Notes: generated from the sequence alone by a model not told the origin. DNA of 64,000 nt from Sipunculus nudus (GCA_026874595.1 CM049306.1:12979019-13043018); one strand, 5' to 3'. Positions 1 through 14,500 are shown, counted from the first letter of the stretch. Translations and numbers: made by a program.

Positions 1-540
1 ATGAAAAATTAAATAAAAGCTACTCTATTCAATCAATTCCTTTGAAATTTCAAATTTTAAAAGATTGAATCCTTATGTATATATGTTGTGAAAATTAAAT
101 CAACAGTCCTTACAGGGAAAAAAGTGCCATTGCCAAAAAAGGACAAAATTTAAGTTATTTTTTTTTATTCATGCATATAACTTGAAAAATTTGCAAAAAA
201 CAGATCTTATTTTGGGTAAACAATTGAATCTTGAGTAAATAAAGTTAAATCCCAGCTTCAGCAATTCTCATGTTAAGTGAGTAAATATATTTCCTGATTT
301 TTTAAAAATTGCATTATATTTGGGCCTTAACTTCAAAACAATATGCAATACTGACCTAATTTTTGGTATTTTCACAGAAAATGTATGGAAGATTATGTAT
401 ACTAAATATGATCAAAAACAGATCAATGGTTTTGATATTATGCAGACTTGAAGTGTAACAATGGTTTTTTTAATTGAAAGCTGTATGCAAAATTTCGGAT
501 TCATAGGTTCAACGGTCTAAAAACGTGCCCTGTTAACAGA
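1..540. other. AT-rich intergenic DNA, nothing recognised
   Basis: No ORF with coding character, RNA gene or clear repeat boundary is visible. The end of the stretch runs into the repeat remnant described next. Confidence 0.5.
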
Positions 541-947
541 TGGCCGGATGGCTGATGGACAAAGGACCATGACTATAGCTCAGATGACTTATATAGTCAG
601 CTGAGCTAAAACAACTATTTGAGATGTATAGATATGCATTCAGGGTGATTTATCAAATCCCTCCTCAGAAATAACAAGGATATACACTGTGCAAAATCAC
701 TGTAGGTGGTGACACCATTCCGTGTACAAGAAAGCATTCAAAGATGCATGGACAGGCCAAAATTTCAGGCCAATACAGCAAACTTCTCTTGAGTTAGGTG
801 CACTTGGCTTGAGGTTTTTGCTTAATTTTTCGAGTCGCAATGACCTAATCATAGTAATGTTGGGTTTGGTAGAACTTAAGGATCATGTGCTGACAAATGA
901 TCATATGACTTTAGCTCAGATGGCTTGTAGTCAGCTGAGCTAAAAAT
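520..947 (-). repeat. Two family-A element 5' ends (minus orientation)
   Basis: Two minus-orientation copies of the family-A 5' hairpin occur at about 575-612 and 908-945. Both read, on the plus strand, AGCTCAGATGRCTT then a short loop then AGTCAGCTGAGCTAAAA. The first is preceded by GGCCGGATGGCTGATGGACAAAGGACCATG, the inverse of the usual family start (TTGTCCATMGTCCATCCGGC). The text between them is not obviously coding. These are truncated remnants of the elements seen complete further on. Confidence 0.6.
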
Positions 948-1411
948 TATGCAGCTGGTGATAATTTTGTTGGGCAAGTTTGTCTCACAAAAAATCAGGA
1001 CAGGGGTAGTGGAATGAACTATTGGACTGCTGTACCAGTGCCCCCTAGTGCCACTGCTAACATGACCATTTTGGTACAAATATAGAATACCTCAGGCACC
1101 TAAACCAGCCAACATAACTGGCCCACCCTGTCAATTGCAAGAGATGTATGTAGTTAGTAACACATATTGTCACTAATAACTGTCTATTTGTCCATTCCTT
1201 CTAAGTTTTCTATCATTTGTATCCTGTATTTCTCCCCCTCCGTCTTTCCTAAACCAATGCCGCCATGTTGCCATAGGCTTCCCCTACTTTCCCCATTACG
1301 TCATCAGGAATCACCATCTCACACAATCTCATCCATTCACTATCTCGCTACACTTCACTTCGTTCCTTTGCCATTTCTCTACGATCTTTTCCTACTGATT
1401 CATTGATCTAT

Positions 1412-1795
1412 CATTCATCTATTCCTCCCACAAGGGGGGGTTTGGGGGGTCTCCCCCCAATTATTCCTCATTATTTATCATTCATTCTGATCATTCTACC
1501 TATTACAGGGGGGGGTTTGGGGGGTCTCCCCCCATCATTATTCCACATTATTTATCATTCATTATTATCATTCAACCTATTACAGGAGGGGTTTGGGGGG
1601 TCTCCCCCCATCATTATTCCACATTATTTATCATTCATTATTATCATTCTACCTATTACAGGGGTGGTTTGGGGGGACTCCCCCCATCATTATTCCATAT
1701 TATTTTTCATTTATTATTATCATTCTACCTATTACAGGGGGGTTGGGGGGTCTCCCCCAATCATTATTCCACATTATTTATCATTCATCATTTTA
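1412..1795 (+). repeat. G/C-rich hairpin minisatellite, about 76-bp unit, five copies
   Basis: Units begin near 1434, 1508, 1586, 1661 and 1737. Each has a block of the form G(n)-TTTGGGGGGTCTCCCCCC followed by an AT-rich spacer (ATCATTATTCCACATTATTT...). GGGGGG-TCT-CCCCCC is a perfect inverted repeat with a 3-nt loop, and the G tracts on either side of TTT could also form a quadruplex. The 168-codon open frame across the array is only a translation of the repeat. Confidence 0.85.
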
Positions 1796-2072
1796 ATTTA
1801 TATTATATTTGTTTTAATATCATATTGTTACCATTTTCACTTTCATATCTATTTAGTACCTCGTCATACTAGGCCTACTACACATTTCCATGTCAAACAT
1901 ATGAATTGACGATTTGGTCTAGGGACGATTTGCCCACTATAAATGACGTCATCACAACTGGACTTTCCCCCAACACTTTGACAACGAGACCAACTCACGT
2001 GATCATGCTCATTCACCCATAAACATCTTTTGTCTAAACTTAAATAATCCCATTTTCCAAAAACATTCAACA

Positions 2073-2145
2073 AGTCTTCATAGCTCAGTGGTAGAGCTCA
2101 GGACCTCTCTGCAGACGGTCGCTGGTTCGAGTCTTGCTCCTGGAT
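2073..2145 (+). repeat. tRNA-like sequence (SINE head or tRNA pseudogene)
   Basis: An A-box-like TAGCTCAGTGGTAGAGC and a B-box-like GGTTCGAGTC are spaced as in a tRNA. The acceptor and anticodon stems do not pair convincingly, so this is a tRNA-derived repeat rather than a working tRNA gene. Confidence 0.6.
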
Positions 2146-2250
2146 ATGTTCATTGAATGTCCTGTATAATAATCACATATATCTCCGTCTCTTCCAGATC
2201 GAACAGTACCGGACGTCAGATAGGTACAAAACCTAGCAGTCAGATACTCA

Positions 2251-2670
2251 TGTAACGGGTGAAAATAGAAACCTGGCCCGAATGTGGGTTCGAACCCGTA
2301 ACCTTTGACACACAAGTCAGACGTTCTACCACTTCGCTAATAAAGCAAGCTTCACTAGCAAGGCCAGTAGGAACGCTTTTGTGTGTCCGGCCACATTCAC
2401 CCCCTCTCCGGGAACGTTCTGTCCCCAGAACGTGGGATCTATCCCGGGGGTCACACACGTGAACTGGGTGGGGCATTATGCCACGACACCAACTCCCCGG
2501 ATCCCACCGCTGCCACCATTTGTAACGGGTGAAAATAGAAACCTGGCCCGAATGTGGGTTCGAACCCGTAACCTTTGACACACAAGTCAGACGTTCTACC
2601 GCTTCGCTAATAAAGCAAGCTTCACTAGCAAGGCCAGTAGGAACGCTTTTGTGTGTCCGGCCACACTCAG
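2251..2670 (-). repeat. 270-bp tandem duplication carrying tRNA-like sequences on the minus strand
   Basis: A segment beginning TGTAACGGGTGAAAATAG occurs at 2251 and again at 2521, with about 145 bp nearly identical in each (to about 2396 and 2666). On the minus strand each copy holds a B-box-like GGGTTCGAACCC and an A-box-like GCGAAGTGGTAGAACG. Between them is a loop CTTGTGT that would place TGT (Thr) at the anticodon. GC-rich DNA at 2397-2520 separates the copies. Most likely a tRNA-derived SINE, duplicated. Confidence 0.6.
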
Positions 2671-2820
2671 ATGTTACAACTCACATCACAACTCTTCTGT
2701 TATTTAAAATGAACCCCAAAAAGACTATACCCCATTTTTCCTCTCTGTCCCCATCAAATGTATTGCCCTCTTTAGGACGTTCTGATAACAAAGGTGCCTG
2801 AGCCTGAGGTATTCTATATT

Positions 2821-3534
2821 CGCTCCACTATTTTCTGTACTTCCACTAGTGTAGACTATAGTCTATACTTGTAAGTTGTATTACTATTAGTAATAATAGT
2901 ATTACTCAATTTTCTGTACTCAAATCGGCACTCGCACTGCACTCAGGCTTGTCAGTGGAATGACATCACACGGTGACTGATAATGTGAAATACTTTCTGT
3001 AAAAACACGGTCCAAATGGGAAAAAAGGGTCATATGTATTTTTTCACATGCATACCCTGAGGGCTGTTCGAGTTGACCAATGAAACCCCTCTGCAGCTTT
3101 TCTCACTTCAGATTACTCGTTTCTTCTTTCCTGAATGTTCACGCTGATCTGACAGTTCACTGGGTAAACGTGACAGGTTGTCCAAGTCTTAGTTATCCAA
3201 ATAGTTTCGAAATCCGCCAGATGTCGCAGTTAGTATCGACCGCAGAATCGTCTGCTTTCCTAATATTCCTACGCAGAAAGATTCTAGTTTCTAATAAAAG
3301 TCAAATTTACGAAAGTCATTAGTCATATACTTTGTGAAATATACATAATAACTCAGTACGTTTCATCAGATATGCAAGCGATAATTGATAGAAGATGAAG
3401 TGTAGATATTTAGAATTATTTTTTATGCGGAAGAGGATTTGTGTTTATGGTGTCACACGGTGCACGTGGGAACTTGTTGCTGATTGTGACAAGTGCTCTG
3501 CCACAGTTACCACAGTCCACAGACTGGTAAAATA
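2821..3534 (+). other. SEPSECS upstream region
   Basis: Non-repetitive DNA between the repeat block and the first SEPSECS codon. It must hold the promoter and 5' UTR, but I cannot point to a TATA box or a start site. Confidence 0.35.
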
Positions 3535-6061
3535 ATGAATCCTGAAAACCTGAAATTGTGTGAAAAACTGATCCCAGCAACTTATGTTCAACAGGGTGCA
3601 CAGGCAAGACGGTCACATGAGAATAAAATCAGGCTGCTAATTGAACAGGTCTGCTTTGAAAAACCCTATGGTTTTCAAATCAAGCACATTCATCATATTT
3701 TATTATTTATGCCAATCTTATAGATTAAAAAAATAAATATAAAATAAATACAACTAAAATTGATCTAATTTTATTTTATTAAAGTGTTACTTATGTCTTC
3801 AAATTTTGTCAAGACTATGATCGAGATCAAGATATAACTGAAAGTTATATTATGTTTTTATCATTGTTGGTTGGCAATTTGGTTGGTTTATTTAATTGTT
3901 CAGCCTATAAGTAGCTTTGAAAACAGTTATTAACAGATTAACTTTGATGAAATTTGTTTATTTGTTAAAGGGTTAGTAACCTTGAGTAACCAAAGTATTT
4001 TTTTCAGGTTTCTACCCGAATAACATTATCAGTAATAAATTTTATATATTAGATTTGCAATTTGTTTTTACTGCATGGCCAAAAACCAGAGCCATTCATG
4101 GTAGCAAAATGTATCTTAAGCAAAATGCTAAAGAAAAGCCAGGGGTATGCCTTTCACATATGTTCTGTAAACAGATGTTATGAAACACAAGCCAGGTCCT
4201 TTCTTTTAGCTTTAGAACCCAATCCAGCTGGAACCAATTATTTCTTTTTTCACAAAGCATTATAAAAGATAACAATTATAATATAGATGTCAAAATAAAA
4301 ATTGAATTTTTTTATTAAGCGGGAAATATAAGGGTACTTAGTAAGTACTTACTGTTAAACAATCCTAAATCCTACCACACTGTTTATTTATAAGAAACCC
4401 CCATTTATGTTTCAGGGCAAGTGGCCTCAGGAAGGCTGGAGTGATGAGACCATTGAATTACTTTTACATGAACTAGCTGTAATGGACAGCAATAACTTCC
4501 CAGGAAATTGTGGTGTTGGGGAACGTGAAGCACGCATCTCATCAAAACTAGTGGCACAGAGGCACTACAGGTTGTGAATGATCCATGTATGGAAAAATAT
4601 AAATATTTTATCTGTGTGTATTTTATGTGTTTCTTTTGTGTAGAAAACTGTACAGTGCAACCTTGTTATGTTGAACTTGCACAAGTCAAATATAAATGAT
4701 TTCCAAGTTACACTTGTGTCAAATCTTGGATGAAATATCAGATAGTATATTACTTTTTAATTGTTTGTGCATAACCAAGGCTTTTATAATTAAAATTTAC
4801 TTTAATAGAAGTTTTTGTATTGATATTAAATATCACTTTCATAGTGTAACATTATTGAACTGTAGCAAAAAAGTGAATAAACCATGTGAACACTTTTTGA
4901 TCTTTTCCTTAAATTGAATGATTAAAACGTAATGTATTTCTACAAAATCAAAACATTATAGTGTTTGTCTCTATTTTGTAGACTTGGGCATGGGATTGGG
5001 CGATCAGGAGACATAGCAGCCATCCAGCCTAAAGCAGCAGGTTCAAGCATCCTGATGAAACTTACGAATTCTATGATCCTGGATGCCATCAGAGTAGCTG
5101 GTTAGTAAAATTAAACAGAATGGGTCATTCCTTCTTTAGGTGAACAGATATAACAAATTACAATCCCTTCATTTTTTAGGTTGATTAAAAGAAGTGGGAT
5201 TATGTCATTTGAGTATTAAATTTTGGTGACTGCACTTAACAATTTGGAAAAAGCAGTGTTTTAAGATAAAGAAAACAAACATTGTAAATAAGTGGATCAT
5301 ATGATGTATTTTTGTTGTCCCACCTTCTTCTGGAAGCCTACTTCATCATCTATGAAATCAGACAAATGAAGTGACTATTCTTTCTCACACAGGTCAGTCT
5401 TTCCTTAGTCATTTAGGGTAAACCACTCTTCATTAAAGTCTTCCTTGTATATACTAGTATTCAGGATATGACAAATTGTAACTTCTGGTACAAGAAATTG
5501 TTTACTATCATCTGTTGTTTTTGTGTCTCTCATGTGAGCAATGTTCTTTCTTAAGGTATCACTAGCTCATATATGGCTATCCAAACAGTCAACTTCAAGG
5601 GCACTGCCACCTAACTGAAGTCCAATTCAGGTCTGACCTGATTATCTATGAAAGAGGTAAAGTTGCATATCAATATGCATATGATCTTTTAGAAATAAAA
5701 TGTATGTAGGTATATAAAAAAAATGTGTTATATAAACATATGTGTAAATAATATGTATATTATTTCTTTTAAATTTGTACAGGGGTAAAATCTACAGAAG
5801 CATGCTTTGTGGTGCCCATGGCAACAGGCATGAGCTTGGTCCTGTGTATGCTGACATTTCGCCAATCCCGTCCAGATGCAAAATATGTAATATGGCCTAG
5901 GATTGACCAGAAATCATGCTTCAAATCCATAATTACAGCAGGTTAGTATTCAGTCACACTTAACTGACTGCAAATAGTACACTTTATTTTTAAATGCGTT
6001 TTTTAAATGTTTAATTATTTACAAGTTACTTTAGGAAGGCACTAAGACACCTACTTAGTGA

Positions 6062-6104
<43 letters not shown>

Positions 6105-8463
6105 TATATATATTGTGTCTGAATTGAAATGCCAAGTATTAGTTTAGGTTTGGATCAGACAGACATTTACAAAACTTCCTCTTAACTATTAGAATAGATC
6201 AAATGAATTAAGAGAAATTAAATGTTCTTTGGTATCAAATATTTCATTTTTGTCAAACTCGTTGTTTTAAATTTTCAGCAGCTCAATCTTACCATGCCTA
6301 ATTTAGCAACTTTAAACTATAAATTTACAACAGAAATGTTGGACATATAGTTTTTTTTATAAAAAATACAAGTTTACTATCTCTATATCATTCTTGACCC
6401 ACAAGTTGATGACCTTTCTTTGTACTTTTCATTTCTCTTGCCTCTTGATAGATTATTCTTCATAATATTACATTTTCACCTGTATATATCTGGTACAGGC
6501 TTTGAGCCAGTGGTCATTAAGAATCATCTGGAAGGAGAAGAGCTCAGGACAGATATTGACATGATAGAATTCAAGATTAATGAGCTGGGACCAGAGAAAA
6601 TTGCTTGTGTCATGTCTACAACATCATGTTTTGCTCCCCGTGTTCCAGACAGGTAAGTCAGTTCTGTTTACATTTTAAACTATCAAGAAACTAGCTCTTT
6701 GCAGTAAGAAATATTGTATGTGGGAAAAAACCTCTTTTAGACTGGCTAAATATGTCTTAAAGTAACTGTAATCTTTAGACTTAAAACCTAAATTGTGAAA
6801 GATATTTGCTTCAAAATTAAAATTTTTTTAAAGTTATTCCACTTACACCTATTTCATTTTGGTTTTGATTTATATTCACCTTTAAACCATTACAGCACAA
6901 CAATAACAGTGCCTATTTTGTAATCAGAATGATTCTGAGGAGGATATACATGGTGGAAAATTACATGTATATTATTATAAAAGGGTGGATTGTATTAGAA
7001 ATAGAGGGTTCCACCATGCACTACCATAAGCATCATTATACAGGGTTTGTATTGGTCCTTAAAAACCATGAAAGTTCAAGATTTCAAAATTGCAGTATAT
7101 GAAGTATATAAATATCCTTGAATTTTTAGAAAAATTACCATCTTTAAAAGTCTTGTAATATATGTAATTTTGCAGTTCAGTCTTTCAGTTTTATTGCTAG
7201 TTAATGCTTAATAAAGTTATTTGAACAGAGAAAGTCTGTGTGACTCTGAAGTGATCTCCGTTAACTTTATGAATTTAACCAGCAATGGATGGGGCTTCAA
7301 TCATTTGCATGAACATAGTTTTCTAAGCAATCATCACCATTCTATAGAAATTTTAAGACTAATACAGAGAAGGGTCAGTGAAATCTGATGGATATAGTCC
7401 CTATAAAGTCCTTAAGAGGTCCTCATATTTGTCCTAAGGTTTTGAGTGGGAACCCTGTTGTGGTTCAAGCAAGAGAGATTACATAAATAATTAAAAATAA
7501 AAAACAAATAGTTTTCAAACATGAACACCAGATGGTGCTGACTATCAATCAAAATATCAATCAAGTACTGCCCCATTATTATTTCAGGATTGAAGAAATA
7601 GCACAGATATGTAAAACATATGATATTCCCCACCTGATCAACAATGCCTATGGACTGCAGTCCACAAAATGTACCCACTTGATACAGCAGGTGAGTTTGA
7701 GTATCTTAAATAATATATTCTCAATTAGTCAATATAATAATTAGAGATTCTTTGATAGAATCTTCATTACAATACCTATATCTGACATGTTAATTGACTA
7801 TAGGCCATATAAATGCAATGTGAAAGTCATGTCATCTTAAGTACTTTAGCTCTTTCATATACAATTTCATTGTTACTTTTACATTTTCTGACATGATTGA
7901 AGTTTGTAATTTTCAGTAAATATTTACCAAATGTGTAATTATATTAGATACTTTTTATGATGCAAGACAGAGTGTTCACTAACTCCTTATATAACTGCGC
8001 TTTCAGGCTGCTAGACTTGGCCGTGTTGATGTCTTTGTACAAAGTGCAGATAAGAACTTTATGGTTCCAGTAGGGGGAGCTGTAATTGCAGGCTTTAATA
8101 AAGATTTCATCGGAAAGGTCAGCAAGATGTATCCAGGTAATAAATATTATTTCATATTTGGCTAGTGCATATTTTTAAGTAGCATATTTAAGGCAATCAG
8201 GAAAAAATATTGTAGGAACACAATACAAAATACAAACTTGGAAAAAAATCTAAATTATACAAATTTATTAATGTCAGACATCAGAGTTGCTGACAATAGG
8301 TTAGTTGATCTAAATTAGTAATTTATTGACAGTAAAGTTGTGTTTATTGTATTATTTTTTAACATGCATACAGAACTTTTAAGATGCACATTGTATTAGT
8401 GTCTATATATAAACTTAATATGGTCTTAAAGTATATTTACCAGTGCAGTTTAGTTTAAATATT

Positions 8464-8553
<90 letters not shown>

Positions 8554-11500
8554 TTCTCTCTCAGAAAGTCTTCAAATAATGTACATAATAAGCACTTTTT
8601 TCTTTCAGGCTTCACCTGTTATTACCTATTATAATGATTGACTAATATGTTACTCAGTGTCAGTAGGATAAGGAAACAATAAGATCAAATGAATTATGGT
8701 TATTGTTTTACTTAAAATGTACATCTTGTTATTTGGCCATGTGTATAAGACTATAATGTATATATTACAGGTAGAGCCTCAGCCACACCATCTATAGACT
8801 TATTCATCACATTGCTGTCTCTGGGCAGTGCTGGGTACAAGAAGCTTCTGAAGGAGAGGAAGGACATGTTTTCCTATTTATTGACAGAGCTGACAAAGTG
8901 TGCTCATAAACATGGCGAGGCTGTGCTGCAGACATCACACAACCCCATCTCCATGGGTAAGTGATACAGAATATTACACTCGGAGCTAAAATCTGATTCT
9001 TTCCTCATGAGATTTGCATAAGAAATAAGCATTTAAATTCAACTTAGGTTTACTGTTTAATGTTACATGATATTGTATTTTATAATTTTGGTATATTATT
9101 CAATGGTTTGATAAAATAATAATTGTTAACATTTATTCATGTTTGAAATTGATACCTAATTGATTTCTCAGTAAAAATACATATTGCTGAAATTCACAAA
9201 CTACCTTGTTAATAGTGTACTAATGGCATCTCAATTGTAAAGACTTAGAGTAAGGTCCTTTTAGTTTAAATCTAAGAGAGCAAGAGAAAACTTGGGCACA
9301 ACCCTATTTCCATGTACAATTTGATTTTATTTTAAATAAACTGAATTGATAAAATAGAGGCTGAACCTCATTTTGAATAGTAAAACCTGTTGTTGATTTG
9401 ATATTGAAATTTATATCCTTGTAGCAATGAGTTTGAACCAGCTGGAGAAAGCAGGACTAAGCCCAACAGAATTTGGTTCCATGTTGTTCACAAGATATGT
9501 CTCAGGCACCAGGTGACCTTTTCTGATATGAAATATGTTTCAGGCAATGTTTCTAATCACAGGGTCTATTTTTTTTAAAGTAATGTTTCACAGAAAAAGC
9601 TAGAATCAGTCTGATTTACATACATTAATCTGACTGTTCATATACCTTCTATTTTCATCAGCTGCTAAACTGTTAATTTTATTATTTTTGCATCAGCTAG
9701 ACTTCAAAATAAACATCATACAAAATAAACATATAATGCATCACTGGCAAGATTAGGTCTGTGTTTGGAGAGTATGCATCAGGGGACTCACTTTTGCAAA
9801 ATTCTAAAATAATCAGTGATATATGAATGGATATGGATAGTTAAGATTTTTCAGTAATTACTGTACCAAGTATCTTACAATTTTGCAAAATTGATATTTG
9901 AATTTTAGCTCAGCTGACTAAGTCATCTGAGCTTTAGCGATTACTCTTTGTCCATAGTCCATCCGGCTGTCTGTCTGTTAACAGGGCACAAATCATAACC
10001 CCTAGACTTGGAATCTTCTAACTTTACATCCAGAGTTAATGAAAAATCTCCTTAGAAAATCTCCATCAGTTTCAGCCACCTGTATTTTTTTTTTATTTTT
10101 TACGATTTATTTTTTTCCCCATTTTTGAGACCTTAAAAGAGGCAGTCAACTGTTTACAGGGCACAAATCGTAACCGCTGGACCTGAAATCTTCTCACTTT
10201 ACATCAAAAGAGGTCAATGAAAAGTCTCCTTGGAAACCTTAAATTAGGTCTGTTGCCCATATTCTTCAAGCTATCGGGCTCTGAAGTACCCCCCCCCCCC
10301 GCCAGAATAATGACAAATTTGATACAAAAGCTCCAGTATCTGAACAACTAATGCATTGATCACCATGATTCTTTGCATGGATATTGATCATGGAGTGTTT
10401 CATCATTTTCTGCAGACTGGTGGCGCCACCTATTTTTTTTATTTCTTACATTTTTTTCTCTATTTTTGAGACCTTAAAAGATGCAGTCATCTGTTTACAG
10501 GGCACAAATTGTAACTGCTGGACCTGGAATCTTCTAACTTTACATCCAAAGAGGTCCATGAAAAGTCTTCTTTGAAACCTTGAATGAGGTCTCTGTTACA
10601 CATATTCTTCAAGCTATGCGGCTCTGAAATACCCTCAGAATAATGAAAAATTTGATACAAAAGCTCAAGTATCTGAACAACTAATGCATTAATCACCATG
10701 ATTCTTTGCATGGATATTGATCATGGAGTGTTCATCAGCTTCAGCAGTCTGGTAGCACCACATATATTTTTTTTCGATTTTTTACGATTTTCTTATCTAT
10801 TTTTGAGACCTAAAAAGATGTGGTCATCTGTTAACATGGGACAAATCATAACAACTGGATCTAGAATTTTTTTCTTGACATGCTGGGAGGCCTATGAAAA
10901 GTCTCCTTTGAAACCTAAAATTAGGTCTCTGTCATCCATATTGTTTGAGCTATGAGGCTCTGAAGTACCCCCTAGAATGATAGAATATTAGATACAAAAG
11001 CTCAAGTATCTGAACAACTAATGCATTGATCACCATAAATTTTTGTATGGATATTGATCATTGAGTGATTCATCAGTTTTAGCTGACTGGTGGTGCCATC
11101 TGTATTTTTTTCGATTTTTTATGACTTTTTTCTCTATTTTTGAGACCTTTAAAAATGTGGTCATCTGTTAACAGGGCACAAATTGCAATGACTGAACCTA
11201 GTACTGAACCCAGAACCTGACTGAATCAAGTATCTTGACATGGAGAAATGCCCATGAAAAAGTCTCCTTGGAAACCCGAAATGAGGTCTCTGTCACCCAT
11301 ACTGTCCGAGTTATGGGGCTCCAAAGTACCTCCAGAATAATGAAAAATTTTATACAAAAGCTCTAGTATCTTAACAACTAGTGCATTGATTGGCATGAAT
11401 TTTTGCATGCATTTGCATCATGGAGTGTTCCATCAGTTCCTGCAGACTGGTGGCTCCACCTGGACTTTTTTTAAAGTTTTAACACATTTTTTCTCTATTT

Positions 11501-14500
11501 CTGAGACCTTCAAAGATGTGGTCGTCTGTTACCAGGGCACAAACCATAACCATTTGACCTGGAATCTTCTTTCTTGACATCCTGGGGGTCCATGGAACCC
11601 TGAAATTTGATCTCTATTACCCATATCCTCCGAGCTATTGGGCTTAGAAGTACCTCCCAGAATAACTAAAAATTTGATTCAAAAGCTCCAGTATCTGAAT
11701 AACTAATGCATTGATCACCCTGATTCTGTGCATGCATATTCATCATGGAGTGTTTCATCAGTTCCTGCAGACTAGTGGCACCACATGGACTTTTTTCAAT
11801 TTTTTCGCATTTTTAATTTTATTTTTGTGATATGGGGCTTAGAAGTACCTCCCAGAATAACTAAAAAGTTTACACAAAAGCTCCAGTATTTGAACAACTA
11901 ATGGATTGATCACCCTGATTCTTTGCATGCATATTCCTCATAGAGTGTTTTATCATTTCTTGCAGACTGGTTGTGTCACCTGGATTTTTTTAAAAGTTTT
12001 AACACATTTTTTCTCTATTTTTAGCGAACCTGTGAGCTTATGTGATGGTGTGGCATCCTCCGGCGTCCGTCGGCCGTCGTCTGTACGTTAACCCATACTA
12101 TCTTGAAAATGGCAAGAGTTAGCATCAAGAAATTTTCTGCAAAAAATTAGTCATCTAAAAAACTCTATCGGACTTTGCTTTTTTTTTTTGGCTAACTGCT
12201 TTTTCTTAGATTTTATAGAGAAAAAGCAAAAGAAAAAAACTTTAAAAATCTTCTTCTCCGAAACTGTTCAGCCAAATTGTCCAATATTCCACAGAAATGA
12301 TCTCTGGAACAATCTCTCTCAAATTTGTTCGAATGGTTTAAGTTTGGTGATTTTTGGCCAAGTTACAGCCAGTTGAACTTAGTCATCTGTCCAAAAAAGC
12401 ATACTAAAATTACAATCTTAGAAACGGCTGGAGCTGTCACCACCAAATTTTATGCCAATGTTGGTCACATGAGTCATGTCTGAAATTCAGGTATTGGTGG
12501 CGCCACCTGCATTGGCCTTTTTTGAATGGGGGTCATCAGTGTCCATATCATACTGACAGCTACAAAAAACTTCTTCTCTGAAACCATTTGGCCAAATTGT
12601 TTAATATCGCACAGAAATGATCCTAGGGTAGTGCATTCTGAAGTTTGTTCAAATGGTCTCAGTTCAGTGACTTTTGGCTGAGTTATGGGAAGCTGAATTT
12701 AGTCATATGTCATAACACCCCATTTTAGCTCAGTTGCTACAAAGATCTTCTTCTCAAAAACCACTGGGCCAAATTCTAAAATCTCACACATTAAATATCC
12801 TTAGATGTTGATAATTCAAGTTTGTTCAAATGGATTTGGTTCAGTGATTTTTGGCTGAGTTATTGGAAGCTTAACTTAGCCATTTTGCTTTATTTTCCCA
12901 TATGAGTTATAAACCTGCAAAACGTTTTTTGACTGACGCCACTGAGGTCAATTTGTTTAATATTTTACAAGAATAATCCCCTGAATAATTCTTATAATAA
13001 TTGTCTTTTATGGTTCCAAGGAATGAATTTTGGCTGAATAATAAAGGTTGAATTGAGTCATTTTACCATATATGTTAGCTGTGTGAAGCAGATACATCTA
13101 GCCTGGAACCAGTTTATCAGCATCCGTTACATCATGCCTCCAGACATTTAGATTTCAGGTTATCTTTGGTTAATATTGACAAGAATGTTTTTTAAAAACT
13201 TTTAAAAAATGTAGATTTATGATTTTAGATATTCCTAATGCCAGGTAATGTTTACAATCACAGGTATACATTAACCTATACTATTTCGAAAACGACTGGA
13301 GCTAGCATCATGAAATTGAATGCAAAAAATTAGCCATCTGAAAAAAATCTGCATTTTCTTAGATTTTATTGTGAAAAAGCTAAAAAAAACTTTAAAAATC
13401 TTCTCCTCTGAAATGGTCAAGCCAATTTGTTCAGTATTTCACAGAAATAATCTTTTATACCATCTCTCTCAAGTTTGTTCAAATGGTTCAAGTTCTGTAA
13501 ATTTTGGCTGAATTACAGGAAGTTGAACCTAGTCATCTGTCCAAAAAAGCATACTAAAATGACAATCTCAGAAACGGCCAGAGCTATCATCACCAAATTT
13601 TATGCCAGTGTTGGTCACATGAGTCATATATGAAATTCAGGTATTGGTGGCGCCACCTGCATTGTCCTTTTTTGTACGGGGGTCATTGGTCATCTGTATA
13701 TCAACCCATAATTTCTCAGGAATTGCAGGAGCTACCATCCCCAGATTTTATGCAGTTATCTGTCCCATATCAAATGTCGTGGGATTCAGCTTATGTTTTT
13801 TGCTATCTGCATTAACTTAGATTTTATAGGGGAAAAGCTGAAAAACCTTTAAAAGTCTTCTTTTAAACGGTCCAGCCAAATTGTTCAATATTTTGCAGAA
13901 ATGATCCCAGAGGCAAGCACTCTCAAGTTTGTTCAAATGGTTTGCATTTGATGAATTTCAGTGGAGTTAAATGAATTTGAATGGTCATTTGGCCAAGTAA
14001 GCAAACTGACATAGTTATCTCAGAAATGACAGAAGCTAGCATTACCAAGTATTGTGCAAATGTTGGTCACATGACTCATATTTGAAGTTGCAGATTTTGA
14101 TGTTCCACCTACATTGACCTGTTTTTTTATGGGCAAAAACCTCATAATTTTAGCCTCTTTCAGCTAAAAATGTTTATGATGAAACTGTCAAGTTGAATCG
14201 TTTAATTTTTCAAAAGAATTATAGTAGGACATGGTTCTTTCAATCATATCAGAAAAACTTAAGTTGGTCTTATGGCCATTATTATGTCTAACTCAAACTG
14301 AGGACTGCAAAACTGTTCTTCTACAAAATTATTGTTTCAATTATTCTGTTACATGGCACAAAAAATTATTCTTAGGTGGCCTTTGTTCAAGTTTACTTGA
14401 ATGATTTTTGGCAGAATTATGGGACCTTTAACAATGAAAGAACTGAATCTTTTATTTTTTCTAGATATTTTGATAAAAACTTTATGAATATTTCAGCTTG

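Larger units (their letters stand above)
1080..2820. mobile_element. Candidate composite insertion bounded by inverted repeats
   Basis: The left end reads ATATAGAATACCTCAGGC (from 1080) and the same 18-mer is present in inverse complement ending near 2819. On the right the TCAGGC part is duplicated. Between them lie the G-rich minisatellite and the tRNA-like repeats. No transposase is present, and no target duplication was recognised. Confidence 0.4.

Noticed and set aside
1403-1909. 168-codon open frame
   Set aside because: It is a translation of the 76-bp G/C hairpin minisatellite; two other frames over the same array are also open.
2073-2145. Functional tRNA gene
   Set aside because: The A and B boxes are present but the acceptor and anticodon stems do not pair; a tRNA-derived repeat is a better fit.
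8443-8634. 63-codon frame rich in Tyr-Ile
   Set aside because: Translation of the (TA)n microsatellite.
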